A stretch of 64,000 nucleotides of DNA, taken from contig CAWITB010000018.1 in assembly GCA_963838885.1 (NCBI GenBank), forward strand, positions 1-64,000. The letters are read 5' to 3'. The notes beneath the pieces are model-generated. The model saw nothing but the letters and a program-made list of their open reading frames with translations. It ran no database searches and had not been told where the DNA came from. This DNA is from JAICMB01 sp963838885. GTDB lineage: Bacteria; Acidobacteriota; Terriglobia; Bryobacterales; Bryobacteraceae. The position numbers were made by a program, and so were the translations under genes. Shown here piece after piece: positions 1 through 11,000 of the stretch. How positions within the stretch are numbered: position 1 is the stretch's first letter; each line of letters starts with the position of its first letter.

Positions 1-468
1 TTTTCGCGGCCGGGCGCACGTCGGCGGCGAGTCGGAGGTCCTTCCGGCGGAACGTATATCGCCTTTTCTCTTCCCCAACACCTTAATCGCGGTGGCGCTG
101 ACCATGATCGCCGTGAGAAGCCATCTCACAATTCCGAAGCAAGCCATGGAGCAGCCCAGACTGGGGCCCGTTGTCGGCCTGCCGTGTCGTTTCCCTCCCG
201 TCGGCCGGCGGCTTATTCTCCAAGGCGCGGGAGTAATCGCGGCGGCTTTCCTCGATCGGGCGAGTTCGCTATCCCAAAGCCATGGGTACTTTCTGGCGAT
301 TTACAATTCCCGAGGAACGGAGCCCGTGGACGTTGGCCCTGTTAAGCGCCCATGCACATCGTCCGCTACGCGCGATACTGCGTAAGATCGCGCCCCACCG
401 GGCCCGGCGGCGATTTCGAATATCGCGACGTGGGGACATGTCCCGGCTTGAATATCGTGAGGCCAATT
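1..468. other. No recognisable gene
   Basis: Open frames exist on both strands, but none has a recognisable family motif, a convincing ribosome binding site or the codon pattern of the neighbours. The stretch lies downstream of the TPR regulator that ends at 469. It may hold a remnant continuing beyond the window edge, but I cannot name one. Confidence 0.4.
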
Positions 469-2371
469 TTACTTCAAACCCATCCTGCGCAGATACATGT
501 CGAACCGCGGATCTCCGCGTATCGAATCGAATCCAGGCCACACCGCGAGCCAAGCCATGCCGTTTGTATGCTCCTGGTAAGATTTCTCCATCCACTCGAA
601 CACCTTTTCCCGATCGCCCAGTCCGACGTAGATCTCCATGAATGGAGTGCGCCGAGACGTAGCTTCGGCGCGAACGGGCAAGTAGTTCATCAAGTATCTT
701 CTCTGCTTCGCTCCGCTGTCCTGCAAGTCCGTAGGCCATGCCGAGTGTTCCGAGCACCGAGGAACTCCGGTTGTCGACTGCGGCTGCTTTTTGAAACGTC
801 TCGATCGCCGTGTTGTAGTCGTGCAGTGAGCATCAGCGCGATGCCCAACTGCCATTGCGCCCACACATACGTGGGTTCGCTTCCAGCGACCTTCCGGTAT
901 TGTGCAATGCCTTCCGGGAATCGACGCGCATACACGAGGATCCAGCCAATCTGCGTTTGAGTGATCGGCGATAGCGGATCAAGATCGCCGGCGAGCCGCA
1001 CCTCTTGCAATGCCCGATCGAATTGCCCGCGCGCTGCCAAATAGTGCGCGAACCAGAGGTGCGCCGGCGCATAATTCGGGTTGATAGCTAGCGCGCGCTC
1101 GAAGCCCTGCTCGGCGCGGCTCCAGTTCCAGTTGTACAAATTCGAGTAGGCCAGCGCGGCATGCGCCTCCGCCAGCTCCGGGATCGATCTCAAGTGCTCG
1201 ATTAGCCGCCGCAACGGCCAGCTTTCGTGACTCCAACGGGCGGTCGGGCGCCAATCATGACCGTTCCAAGCTGGTTATAGCAATCGGCAAGACCCGCATA
1301 GGCGCGACGCGTAAGCCGGATCTTCCTCGATGCTTTTTGATACCAGGAAATGGCCTTGTCGATCTCTGGGCCGGTCCGCTGGTTGAGGTAATATCGCGCG
1401 CGCAGGTCGGCCTCAAACGCATCGGGGTTCACCGCGGCCGTGCGACCGTTGGTCCGCGGGCGCCGTGTTGGCCCGGATCTCATGGGCGACCGCCCTGGCG
1501 ATTTCCATTTGAAGCGTCAGCACATCGATCAGATCCCGATCATAGGTCTCAGCCCAGAGATGCCGATCCGACGGCGCCTTGGACCAATTGCGCGGTTACG
1601 CGCAAACGATTCCCCGAACGCACCACCGATCCCTCCAGCACCGCGTCGACATTCAATTCGCGCGCGATAACCGGAAGCGGCTTGTCCGTATTGCGATACT
1701 GCATAGCCGAGGTGCGCGAAGTAACCCGAATTCGGAGCGTCTTGGACAGCTCTGCAGTCAGCAGTTCGGTGATCCCGTCGGCCAAGTAGTCCTGCTGGAT
1801 ATCGCCAGAAAGGTTCTTCAGGGGAAGGACGGCAATAGAATGGATATTCGGGAACTCCGGGCTGACCGTTGATGGTAATACCAAAAACCCACGGCCGCGC
1901 ACAAGGACACTATTCATGGCCACGGCGAGCGACCCGGAAGAGCGTTATCTGGCGCCGCGGCGGCCCCGGCCCGCGAGGCTCTGCCGGTGCTGACCGCAGG
2001 AAGACGGGCCATTCGCGACCGGATCTGCGCGCCAAGGCGATATCTTCACGTCCGCCACGAAGCGGTAACCTCTTTTAGGGATCGTCTCGATATACGTGGG
2101 GCTGGTCGGCCTGCTGCCCGAGGGCCTTACGGAGAACAGAGATATTCTGCGCGAGGTTACTTTCCTCAACGAAACTGTCCGGCCAGACCGAATGCAATAA
2201 TTCGTCTTTCGAGACCACCACACCGCGATTTTCTACCAGCGACGCCAAGGTGTCGAGAACCTTCGGTGTCAGCGGCACGATCGCCCCATCCCGCAGCAGA
2301 ATTCGCGCCTGCGGATCGAGGCAATAAGGTCCGAAGACGTAAAACTCGTTTGTTTGCAGTTGATCGAGCAA
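469..2371 (-). CDS. CadC-like regulator: winged helix, TM, FlgO/TolB-like domain, TPRs (frame-interrupted)
   Basis: This encodes a membrane-anchored transcription regulator of a family common in Acidobacteriota. An OmpR-type winged helix covers the first ~100 residues (PLTPKVLDTLASLVENRG, SKDELLHSVWPDSFVEESNL, PKRGYRFVADV). One transmembrane helix near 1890-1920 is followed by a FlgO-like domain (HSIAVLPLKNLSGD, YLADGITELLTAELSK, DAVLEGSVVRSGNRLRVTAQ) and TPRs to the C-terminus (WAQWQLGIALML, WLAVWPGFDSIRGDPRF). The frame is broken about nine times, almost always by one extra wobble base: CCCG for Pro twice near 1160-1220, CGAC for Arg near 810, TCCA for Ser near 647, GCCG for Ala near 1575. 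Read as single codons, these restore one protein of about 630 residues. The start appears to be TTG at 2371, right beside a perfect inverted repeat. Family assignment is secure; the breaks are probably not biological. The signal it senses is unknown. Confidence 0.7.
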
Positions 2372-2376
2372 CTTTT

Positions 2377-2395
2377 AGAAATCTCTTAGATTTCT
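2377..2395. promoter_or_regulatory. Perfect 8-bp inverted repeat next to the start of the CadC-like gene
   Basis: AGAAATCT-CTT-AGATTTCT is a perfect inverted repeat with a 3-base spacer. It ends six bases before the TTG start of the winged-helix regulator on the minus strand. It could be an operator for autoregulation or an RNA hairpin masking the start region. It is AT-rich in GC-rich surroundings and there is no T-run, so a terminator is less likely. Confidence 0.4.
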
Positions 2396-2633
2396 CTCAA
2401 GACTCCGGCAAGCGCTTGGCGCTAAATACCTGCAGAGGGATAGTTCAGAAGCGGCGAACCTGCACAAAAAGACCCCGGAAGTTCAGCCGAAGGATTCTTA
2501 CCGCCGTTCCGGCGTCGGGACATTGTCACCAGCCTCGGGATTTCAGGCGCTTTTCGGTTTTCAGGCTCGGGAGGTACTTCCCGTACGGCAGATGTCGATT
2601 CGGATAATTGCGGTTTAAACAAGGAGGATCTAT

Positions 2634-3458
2634 ATGAAGAAATCAGGAATGGCAATGTTGGCTTGTGTGCTTCTGTGCGCCATGTCGGCTCGGGCCGACA
2701 ACGTTTATATAACGGGCAACGGTGGTGAAAGCCTGTTTGTTATTAACTCGAGTAACGGCGCAAGCACATACATTGGGGATTTCGGGGTTACCGTTCTCGC
2801 CGACGCTTTCGGCCCCAATGGCACTCTGTACGGGATGATCGCCAGGATCTTCCGGCGCCAGCTCGCTACAGTGAACACACTCACGGGAGCGGCTACGCCG
2901 ATAGCGCCGGCAACAGGGGTTGCTGGATTATACGCTATGTCCTTTACGCCTAACGGAACCCTTTACGCCGCGAGCTTTGGTACCAATGATCTTTACACTT
3001 TAAACCTCTCGACGGGCGCGGCAACTATCGTTGGCAGCCTCGGGTTCACCGGCGTAATGGACTTGGCTTGGGACTCTTTTAACCGTACGATGTACGCCAT
3101 TGAATCCTTTGGTTCCGGATCTGCGCTGTACTCAATCGATCTGACCACGGGCGCCGGCACACTCGTCACTACTACTCCCGGCGACGACTGCTTGATGAGC
3201 TTGGCTATTGATTCCGCAAACCGATTCTTGGCCACGGATAATTGCGTGAGCAGTTCTCCGCTGTACCAGATCAATACGGCGACCGGTGCTCTCACCAACC
3301 TGGGCAATACGGGCATCGCTAGTTCAATGGGAGCCGACATTGCTCCTACGCCAGAGCCCTTGACCGTCCTGACTTTGGGCAGCGGTTTGGCCTTCGCGTG
3401 GTTACGAAAGATACTTACAAGTGGAAGGCCAAAGGTTTATCGTCGGAATCCCGATTAG
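2634..3458 (+). CDS. Secreted PEP-CTERM beta-propeller-like protein
   Basis: A 274-residue exported protein. The signal peptide (MKKSGMAMLACVLLCAMSARA) is followed by repeats of the form 'NGTLYG', 'LYTLNLSTGAATIVGSLG', 'LYSIDLTTGAGTLVTTTPG' and 'LYQINTATGALTNLGNTG'. These are propeller-type blades like those of DUF4394/WD-like secreted proteins. The C-terminus has the PEP-CTERM layout: TPEP, a hydrophobic helix (LTVLTLGSGLAFAWL), then basic residues. That predicts sorting by an exosortase, which is not in the window. The tail after the helix (KILTSGRPKVYRRNPD) is longer than usual and may reflect a shifted stop. AGGAGG at 2622-2627 sits 6 bases before ATG and fixes the start. It is divergent from the CadC-like gene. 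Confidence 0.85.
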   Translation: MKKSGMAMLACVLLCAMSARADNVYITGNGGESLFVINSSNGASTYIGDFGVTVLADAFGPNGTLYGMIARIFRRQLATVNTLTGAATPIAPATGVAGLYAMSFTPNGTLYAASFGTNDLYTLNLSTGAATIVGSLGFTGVMDLAWDSFNRTMYAIESFGSGSALYSIDLTTGAGTLVTTTPGDDCLMSLAIDSANRFLATDNCVSSSPLYQINTATGALTNLGNTGIASSMGADIAPTPEPLTVLTLGSGLAFAWLRKILTSGRPKVYRRNPD

Positions 3459-3689
3459 GGGCGGCCATACCTGATCCACACGCACGGATCCGTACCGGCG
3501 GAGTTACCGCATACGGATCTTGCCTGAGGTCGTGACGCGAATAAACGCTCCTCTGAATTCTGGATAAGATGTCGATCCCCGGCAGGGCGGTACGTACTTG
3601 CAGGTAACGGGGTCTAAGGGCTCCCGGCACCGCCGGTGGCGCTGGCTCCGGCGCAAGAGAGCATACCGTTCTGCGCGGCTTGTCGAAAA

Positions 3690-4130
3690 TCACTGTTGAT
3701 CGTCGAGTGTGCATCGCCGGCATGGTGATGCGCGTGGGAGTCGGGCCGGAATTCTGCGCCAAAGCGAGTAACCTGGGCTCGGCCGGCGCCGGGCGTGCCG
3801 TGATCCGGCATTGCGCCGTCCCTGTTCCGCGTTAACAACCGGCCTGCCGCCACCGGTAGGCGCCTCGTAACCCAATACCGCGATGCCGCCCATCCATTTC
3901 CCTTTCCTCTGCCCCGCCGCCATCTTGTCGCGCATCCGTTTGGCGATGATCTCAAGCTCGAATTGCGGCATACGAGAGCCCAGAAGTCTCGGCGCTCAGG
4001 CTCATTCTAAAGATGCCATGGCCCCCCACCGTCGAGCACCACGTTGGTGTCCGATACGCCCTAATTTCTGACCGGTGAGGGGAGTCGCGTCGAGGGACTG
4101 CGTGATGGACCAGAACAATCCCTGACCGAA
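3690..4130 (-). pseudogene. Relic of a site-specific serine recombinase
   Basis: Residues encoded around 3830-3971 read FELEIIAKRMRDKMAAGQRK then GKWMGGIAVLGYE and GGRPVVNAEQ. These match the E-helix and start of the Recombinase domain of serine recombinases (family pattern FEREIIxERIRDKxAAxRxKGxW). An upstream piece near 4090-4120 (SITQSLDATPLTG) resembles the end of the resolvase catalytic domain. The N-terminal catalytic serine region and most of the C-terminal domain are missing and frames are broken, so the gene is dead. It marks a past mobile element beside the TonB receptor. The adjoining 3459-3689 stretch shows nothing else I can name. Confidence 0.6.
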
Positions 4131-4216
4131 AGACTCCGCGGTGGGGGGACGCCTGCAGCGCGTCCGTATGAGAATAGGAGACGGAATTACTTGGGTTGCG
4201 TCTCTAACGTATACTT

Positions 4217-7104
4217 ATGTCTCCTTCAGGACGGTTTCAAAGAACGGCAATTTCCGCAGCCCTGGCGCTCGCGGGAGCGGCGCTGCCGGGAATCGAGTCA
4301 GACGCAAGCGATTAACGGGAGCATTCGAGGCCGCGTAGTCGACCAGGCAAATGCTCCGATTCCGGAGGCCGAAGTGAGCATCGAAAGCTCGGAGACGGGT
4401 TTCCGGCGGAGTGCGACGACATCCGAAGACGGCTATTATGTGTTTCCAAATTTACCTTTGGGTACGTATGCCGCAACGATCACGAAGACGGGATTTACGC
4501 CGGAGCGGCATACGGGCATCATTCTGGACGCCGGCACAGAGGCGGTGATCGACGCGCAATTGAAGGTGGGCGCCACGAGCACCGAAATCGAAGTCAGCGG
4601 CGGCGCGCCGGTGGTGGATCCATCGCGCGTGAGCATCGGACGGACGATCGGCCGTGAGGAGGTGGAAAACCTGCCGCTGACTTCGCGCAATCCTTATAAT
4701 TTCGTTTTGTTCCAGCCAGGAGTGAGCGGTCATCCGAATCCGGAGTTGGGAATTCCACGCCTACTCAATACGAACGGGCTGGTGGACCGGGTCAATTATC
4801 AGCTCGACGGCGCGGTGGACACCGAGACCGACCGCTATGGGCTGCGGCTGTTCGCGATCGCGGACATTTACGTCCGGGAAATTCAGACGGTTTCGAATAG
4901 CTTCGCGCCGGAGTTCGGGAAAATCGCGGGAGACATTTACAACGTCATCACGGCTTCGGGAAGCAACGAGTTTCATGGGCGAAGTGCAGTTTCTGGGCCG
5001 TCCGCTCGACGCGGTAGCGAGGCCGATTCTGGCGGGTCCGACAACGCCCATTCCAGCGGCGAACGACTTTGCGGCGAATGCCGGCGGACGAATTATCAAG
5101 GACAAGCTGTTCTTCTTCGCGTCGTACGAGCACATCAAGCGGGCCACGCCGACGCCGACCACCATTTCGCCCGCCAACGCAGCCCTGATCGGGATTCCAA
5201 GCAGTCTGCTGGCGACGGCGCAAACAGTGCAGCATGCGCAGTGGGTGGACGTAAGACTGGACTGGAACATCACGCAGAAACACCAATTTTTCGTGCGGTA
5301 CAACTATTTCCGGAACAAGTATCCGTTCAATACGAACAATGGCGGGCTCTACGCCCTCGATGCGGCATCGGATTTTCGCGACCGGGCGCACGTAGCCGGA
5401 GCGCAATTGCTCTCCTCGTTCTCGCCGAAGGTGTTGAACGAACTGCGTTTCGGTTGGCCTTACCGCAACGAACAGCACATTGCCAACCCGCTGACGGGCA
5501 CGGGGGCCGAGATCACAATCAACGGAATCGCGAACTTTGGCGGCAGCACGGCGGTAGGGGATCGTTTCCAGGAGAAAATCCCCAACCTGAACGACAACTT
5601 CACGGTGATTAAGGGCGCGCACACATTTAAAGCGGGGTTCGGCTTTCAGCAGAATCTGGACACGCAGGCAGCCGACATTTATACGCAGTATGTGTTCCCT
5701 AGCATCGCCGCGTATCAATCCGCATTATCGGGCGTGAATCCGTATGCGTACACCACGTTCAACGCGAGCGTGGGCGAGCCGGGCGCATGGTATCACTCGT
5801 TTTTCTGGAACTTTTTTGCGCAAGATAGTTGGCAGATCACGCCGAAGCTGGTTGCGGTATACGGGGTCCGCTACGACCGGTTTATGGGACCGGATCGGGA
5901 TCCGAATGCGCAGTTCCCATATTCGCAACATTTTCGGAGTCCCGCCGCGGATTTCGCGCCCCGGCTTGGCTTGGCGTGGTCCATCAGTCCGAAGACGGTG
6001 GTGCGCGCCAGCTCGGGAATCTTCTATGAAGCGCCGCCGACGAATCTCTGGTACAACGCGCTCTATAGCGATGGTGGAACGAGCGCGTACACGGCATCGA
6101 TTGCCGGGAACGCGCCGGGAGCGCCGGCGTTTCCATCCGCCGTGGTAAACGGCACGCTGCCGCGTTCCTCGCAGACGATTTATACCATCACGCCGAATTT
6201 CAAAGATGGATATGCGATCGACTCGAGCTTGCAGATTACGCGGCAACTCTCCAACAACGATGCTTTGACTGTAGGGTACGTGAACACCGGCGGCCGCAAT
6301 CTGGAATATCTGCGCAACATCAATCTGATCAATCCGACGGCGTTTCTGGCCGATGGACGGCCGGTGTTTTCGTCAACGATCGGTCCAGCCACGCGGCTCT
6401 ATCCGCAGTTCAATAACATCGCGTTGCAGGATATTGGCGCTAACAGCTCGTATAACGCATTGATCGTGAATTATCAGCACCGCTTTTCGGGAGGTCTGGA
6501 ACTGAATGCGTCATACACATGGTCGCACTCGATCAGCGATGCTCCGGAGGCGAACAGCTACGATCAGGGGTCGCTGTTCATTGAAGATCCGGCGAACCGG
6601 AACCGGGATCGCGGCAATAGCGCGATCAACCGGCCGCATGCTTTCTCTCTAAGTTCAGTTTGGGCTCCGTCGAAAGAGGGCATCGACAATCGGGTTCTGA
6701 GATATTTAGCGAATGGCAATGAACTCGCGGCGCTGTTTGTGGCCACCTCGGGGGATGAGCAGAATCTGACCGCTAACAGGGTGCTGAACGGAGACAGTCT
6801 GGCGGGCAGCGGCTCGGGAAATGCGACTCGTCCTCTGTTTGTGGGACGCAATACCTTGCGAACCCCGAATATTTACCAGTTGGATTTGCGCTACACGCGG
6901 ACCTTTTTTAAGCTGTGGGATCGGCTCCAGCCGCGATTTTTCGCCGAAGCAACGAATGTATTGAATCACCCGAATATCACGACCATCAACACGACCGCGG
7001 CGGTGGACATAACCGGCGCTATTACGGCGGCGCCGACGCTGGCTCCGGTATCGACGCTGCTCGAGGGGAGAATCATCCAGTTGGGGGTGCGAGCGGATTG
7101 GTAA
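4217..7104 (+). CDS. TonB-dependent receptor, Oar-like, with carboxypeptidase-regulatory-like N-terminus (frame-interrupted)
   Basis: An outer-membrane receptor of about 960 residues. ATG at 4217 gives a good signal peptide (MSPSGRFQRTAISAALALAG). A carboxypeptidase-D regulatory-like beta-sandwich follows (NGSIRGRVVDQANAPIPEAE, EDGYYVFPNLPLGTYAATIT), then a plug-like region (GREEVENLPLTSRNPYNFV, VDRVNYQLDGAVDTETDRYG) and a long beta-barrel ending in a terminal aromatic (LGVRADW). Two frame breaks occur: one near 4283-4295 just after the signal peptide, and one at 4977-4980, where GGGC stands for a glycine codon (FHG|EVQFLG). Both look like consensus artefacts. Substrates of this family in Acidobacteriota are generally unknown; large oligosaccharides or peptides are plausible. 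No transporter partner is adjacent. Confidence 0.85.
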
Positions 7105-7426
7105 GCTATGGCCGGTGGCGTCCCGAAGCAGGGTCCCGGCTCATCGGAGCAGGAGCCGCTGATCGTTTGCAAAAGGGATCCCGCGGGCTTTCAGGCAAGC
7201 TCTTTCTGGGCGGCTGTCTCTCCTCTGCCAACAGAATGATCGCTTTCGACAACCCACTTTGCGTCCCGAGTGTTTGGGAAACCGCTAGCTTGCACATTGG
7301 GTTAATTAAATAGGGGCGTCCAGGAACAGACCGATCGCGGCGCCCTCCTCAACTGAATGGCGGGATGCTTGCGATCCGGATAGCGGGCTGCGGCGCGTCG
7401 CGTACACTGCTTGTAATCGCCGGTCT
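7105..7426. other. Intergenic, no recognisable gene
   Basis: Lies between the TonB receptor and the decayed SDR. I see no convincing coding potential, RNA gene or strong hairpin. It probably holds the 3' end of the receptor transcript and decayed remains of the SDR's missing C-terminal half. Confidence 0.4.
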
Positions 7427-7864
7427 CTATGCAGGCTTGCGAAGGCCGGCAATCGCCTGGAAGAGGCACATTGCCCGATAATGAATCGTCCCCGGCGCCG
7501 CTGCGTTCGTCACGGACAGGACTTCACGGGCGAAATGGACGGCGCTCATAACATTAGGTCGGAGGTCGACGGCGAAGGCCTTCGAAAGGGGCCCGCCGGC
7601 GTTGGTGATGCAAATGTCTATAGGGCCAGACGTATCGAGCACGGACTGAACGAATTGTTTTACATCATCTCCTTTTGAGACATCGACGGCCTGCGCCAGA
7701 ACGCCGCGGCCGATGTCGCTCGCGGCGGCTTCAATCCGTCGCGCATCGCGCGAACAAATGGCGATGCGGGCACCCTCCTGGGCGAGCGCCAGAGCGACGG
7801 CTTTGCCCAGACCGGAGCTGGCGGCGGCCACGATGGCGACACGGTCCGTAAGTCCAAGATCCAC
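7427..7864 (-). pseudogene. Truncated short-chain dehydrogenase/reductase
   Basis: The N-terminal half of an SDR of the 3-oxoacyl-ACP reductase-like group. It has the Rossmann start (TDRVAIVAAASSGLGKAVAL), the 'CSRDARRIEAAASDI' strand-helix and the NAG motif as 'ITNAGGP'. After that, several residues are missing between SKAF and AVDL, and the reading then passes from MSAVHFAREVLS into unrelated sequence. The catalytic Ser-Tyr-Lys region is absent, so the product would be inactive. GTG at 7864 is the likely original start. The family's usual length is about 250-265 residues; only ~145 remain. Confidence 0.7.
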
Positions 7865-8043
7865 TCTTGGACATACCGTATCAGGCCGATAAGGGAAGCG
7901 AGCGGCGGCCCGGGCGGGTACCGGCAATTCCTCGCCTTTATCCTCGTTTGTTTGTTAAACATAAAAGTACATGCCGTTCAACATGCTCGACGGGACGTTA
8001 CCGTTTGGTCATCGTGAATCGATTTTGGAGACCGGAGCCACTG

Positions 8044-11000
8044 ATGTTATTTTTTCGTAATAGGGCGGGCGCTGGCGGGAAAGCTGTGTTGCCGCTGCTG
8101 CTCTGCCCCGCCGTGTTCGCCGCCCACATTCCCGTTACGATCGGCGGCGTTACACAGACCCAGATCGAGATCAACTATACGGCAACGAGCGCGGCATCCT
8201 GCACGATTTCGGCGGTCGACAATAACAACGGTCCTACGGTGAACGATGTGGACCCGGCGAAATTCCCCGGCGCGAACATCGATCTGAACCGCACGGCTGC
8301 GAACGGATTTCGCTGGCCCACCATCGCCAGCGGACTGAACCGCACGGTGTTCATTGGTGGACATGATGAGATCAAGCAAGGCTCGGATACGAAGTGGTAT
8401 TCGACGGCGCTGCAGGTCAACAGTGCGCATACGATTACGGTTTCCTGCAACGGCGGCGTGGATACGGGAACGGCCACGGCGTCGACGTCGAATCTGCCGA
8501 TCGCGTCTTATTACCCGGAATTAAAAATCCCAACGCCCGGCTCGCCGATGAGCGGTATGCCGCAGTTCACGGTCGACTGGAGCGTCGCGGGAAGAAGCGC
8601 CAAGTACATCGACCCGATCACGGGCGTTCTCATCGAGCGCATTTCCGGCCCAACCGATAACATGGACGATGGAAATTCGGGACCTGTCAATTTTTCGCAG
8701 GTTATCGATATCAATGGCGCCTGGACCAACGCCGGCGGCGCCATTGGAAATGCCAATCCGCCCACAGCCTTCGCGACTACCAGCACGCCGAATGCGCCAC
8801 TCCATGTGGCCTTCGGGAGCAATGCTCCGTACTGCTGCGCAATCGATTACACCGACATGCAGGTGTCTCTCTATGGCAAAGGCTCCAATGGAGCGCAAGC
8901 CGAGATGTGTATCTCCGAAGACGGCGGCCAAAGCTGCGCCAGCGGCGTTATCGATCAGGCATTCTCCACCAGTTCCGGGCTGCAAGCGAAGGTCCCAACG
9001 GGATTTCCCGGCGGGTACTTCTCGGATTGGGGCGGCGGATTCGCGAATGCTCCGTTTCTGGGCTATGATCTCGATAATTTCTCGTATTCCGGCGCAAGCG
9101 CAACCGGGAGCAACGTGTCTCTTGCGAATGGATCCACCAACCTCGGTTTCAATCTCGATCGCAAGCCGGGCAGTCCTTTTTATCTGTATAACTGCTCGAG
9201 TGGAGGTCCGGCGCTTCTGCACGTCGCCCATACCGATGCGATAACAAGCTTGACAACGCAAGAGAGCGGCTTGAATCTATCCAACTGTACATACCAGGAT
9301 CTCGCGGCCGGTCTGCGTATCATCCTCAAAAATACGGGAACCCTGACTATTTCGCAGCAATCGGTTTTCGCGACATCTCGCGGGGGCAGCACCGGCGTGA
9401 ACGGCTCGCGTTGGATGTGCGCGCGCTCCAAGGTGACGGACATCGCAACCGACTGCGACGGCAACACGCAGAGCCCGCCGTTGTCCGGCTCGCTTTGCTA
9501 TGTGAATAACATCGGAGTTTTCGTAATGCAGGACAACGGCCGCGCCTGCCTTCAAAGTGATGGGTATGGCGCGGGCGTGCGTACGTCGAATTTTCCCGAC
9601 CCCTCGAATTCCGGCTCGCCTTGGATCGACAACAAATCGTTGCTGGCGGTCGATGCGTCGAATACTCTCTGGAAGCTCGTTCACAAGCCTAATGACTATA
9701 CGGAATACAACCCCGGCTTTCCGCACACAAATACGAACGATAATTTCATCTGGACAAATCAATCCACCGGTACAACGCCGATCGCTACGCAGATTACAAC
9801 GCAACTCCCCAATACCGAGGTAGCTAAAGCGATTAATAGCGGGTTAATGGGAAATCCCAGCATCGACGACGTAATTGAGACTCCCGGCATAGGCAGTGGC
9901 GCGGCTCTGCAGTACCGCTGGACCGCTCCGGGCGGCGGCGGCGATGGCCTGTGCATGTTGGCTTGGGCGGATGCGGCGAGCAACAATTTGATCTCCGTAT
10001 TCTCTACCTGGAATAGCCCGAAGGGAGTCGCAGGCGCGGCGTGCCATTTTACTCCTATCGGGCTAGACGGTTATTCCGTGGTGTCCTTTGCCGGAGACGC
10101 GGACGGCAGTCTCGGTCCCCGCAAGTTCAACAAGAATACCGTCCTGGGCGGGCCTTTTGTCTCACGAGGCATTGGATTGCATCATCCGGATGGGAGTTTT
10201 CAGAGTTGGACGCTTCCCGCCATTACCTCGGCCACAAACACCAGCCCCGTGGTTCTGACCTTTGCGGCGGGACACGATATCGACAACATTACTGGACGTT
10301 ATGGCGGCTATGGAGCGCAGGTCGCGTGCTCGGGAGGAACCGGCAATTGGGCGGCGCTGAACGGCACGTTCTACGCTCACGATATCAACGACAATAACCA
10401 CGCCGCTCTGTATTCGGACGCTCTCGGCGCTCAGCCCGTAGACAGCAGCCTGTGGGGCGGCTTTGGCGGCCAGACGATCACGTGCACCACGATGCCCCCG
10501 GTATACGGGATCGTAGTCAGCGCCATCGCGAGCAATGGCGGAAATGCCCGCATTACGGCCAGCGACGTGTATTTTCCAGGCTATAACAACTACTATCCGT
10601 CGGGGAATCTTGCCATACGGGACGGAGATCCTATCACGTTCTTTAGTATGCGAGCTACGTATCCGCAATTCTACGCGCACACGGGATGCGCGGGTTGTAC
10701 AGCATCGCAGTTCGACGTGTACACGGATCAGGCGCTCACCATTCCAGCGAGCTTCGGCGCGCTCGCTCCCTTTGTCGGCCAGAACGACATCGTGAATTAT
10801 AGCGAGACGTGTCCCGATCCCGCGACAGTCGATACCAGCTGGTTCTTTGCCGATCAAGGAATCGGAACGCCGGGTAATCCCATCTCGCGATGCATAACGA
10901 TACGGCTAAACAGCGAACCGTGCAGCGATTTCGCGTCCAACGGCGAACAAGCGACTTATCCGTGTCCTAGCGATCCAACGAATACGGCGCGTTCCAGCGT

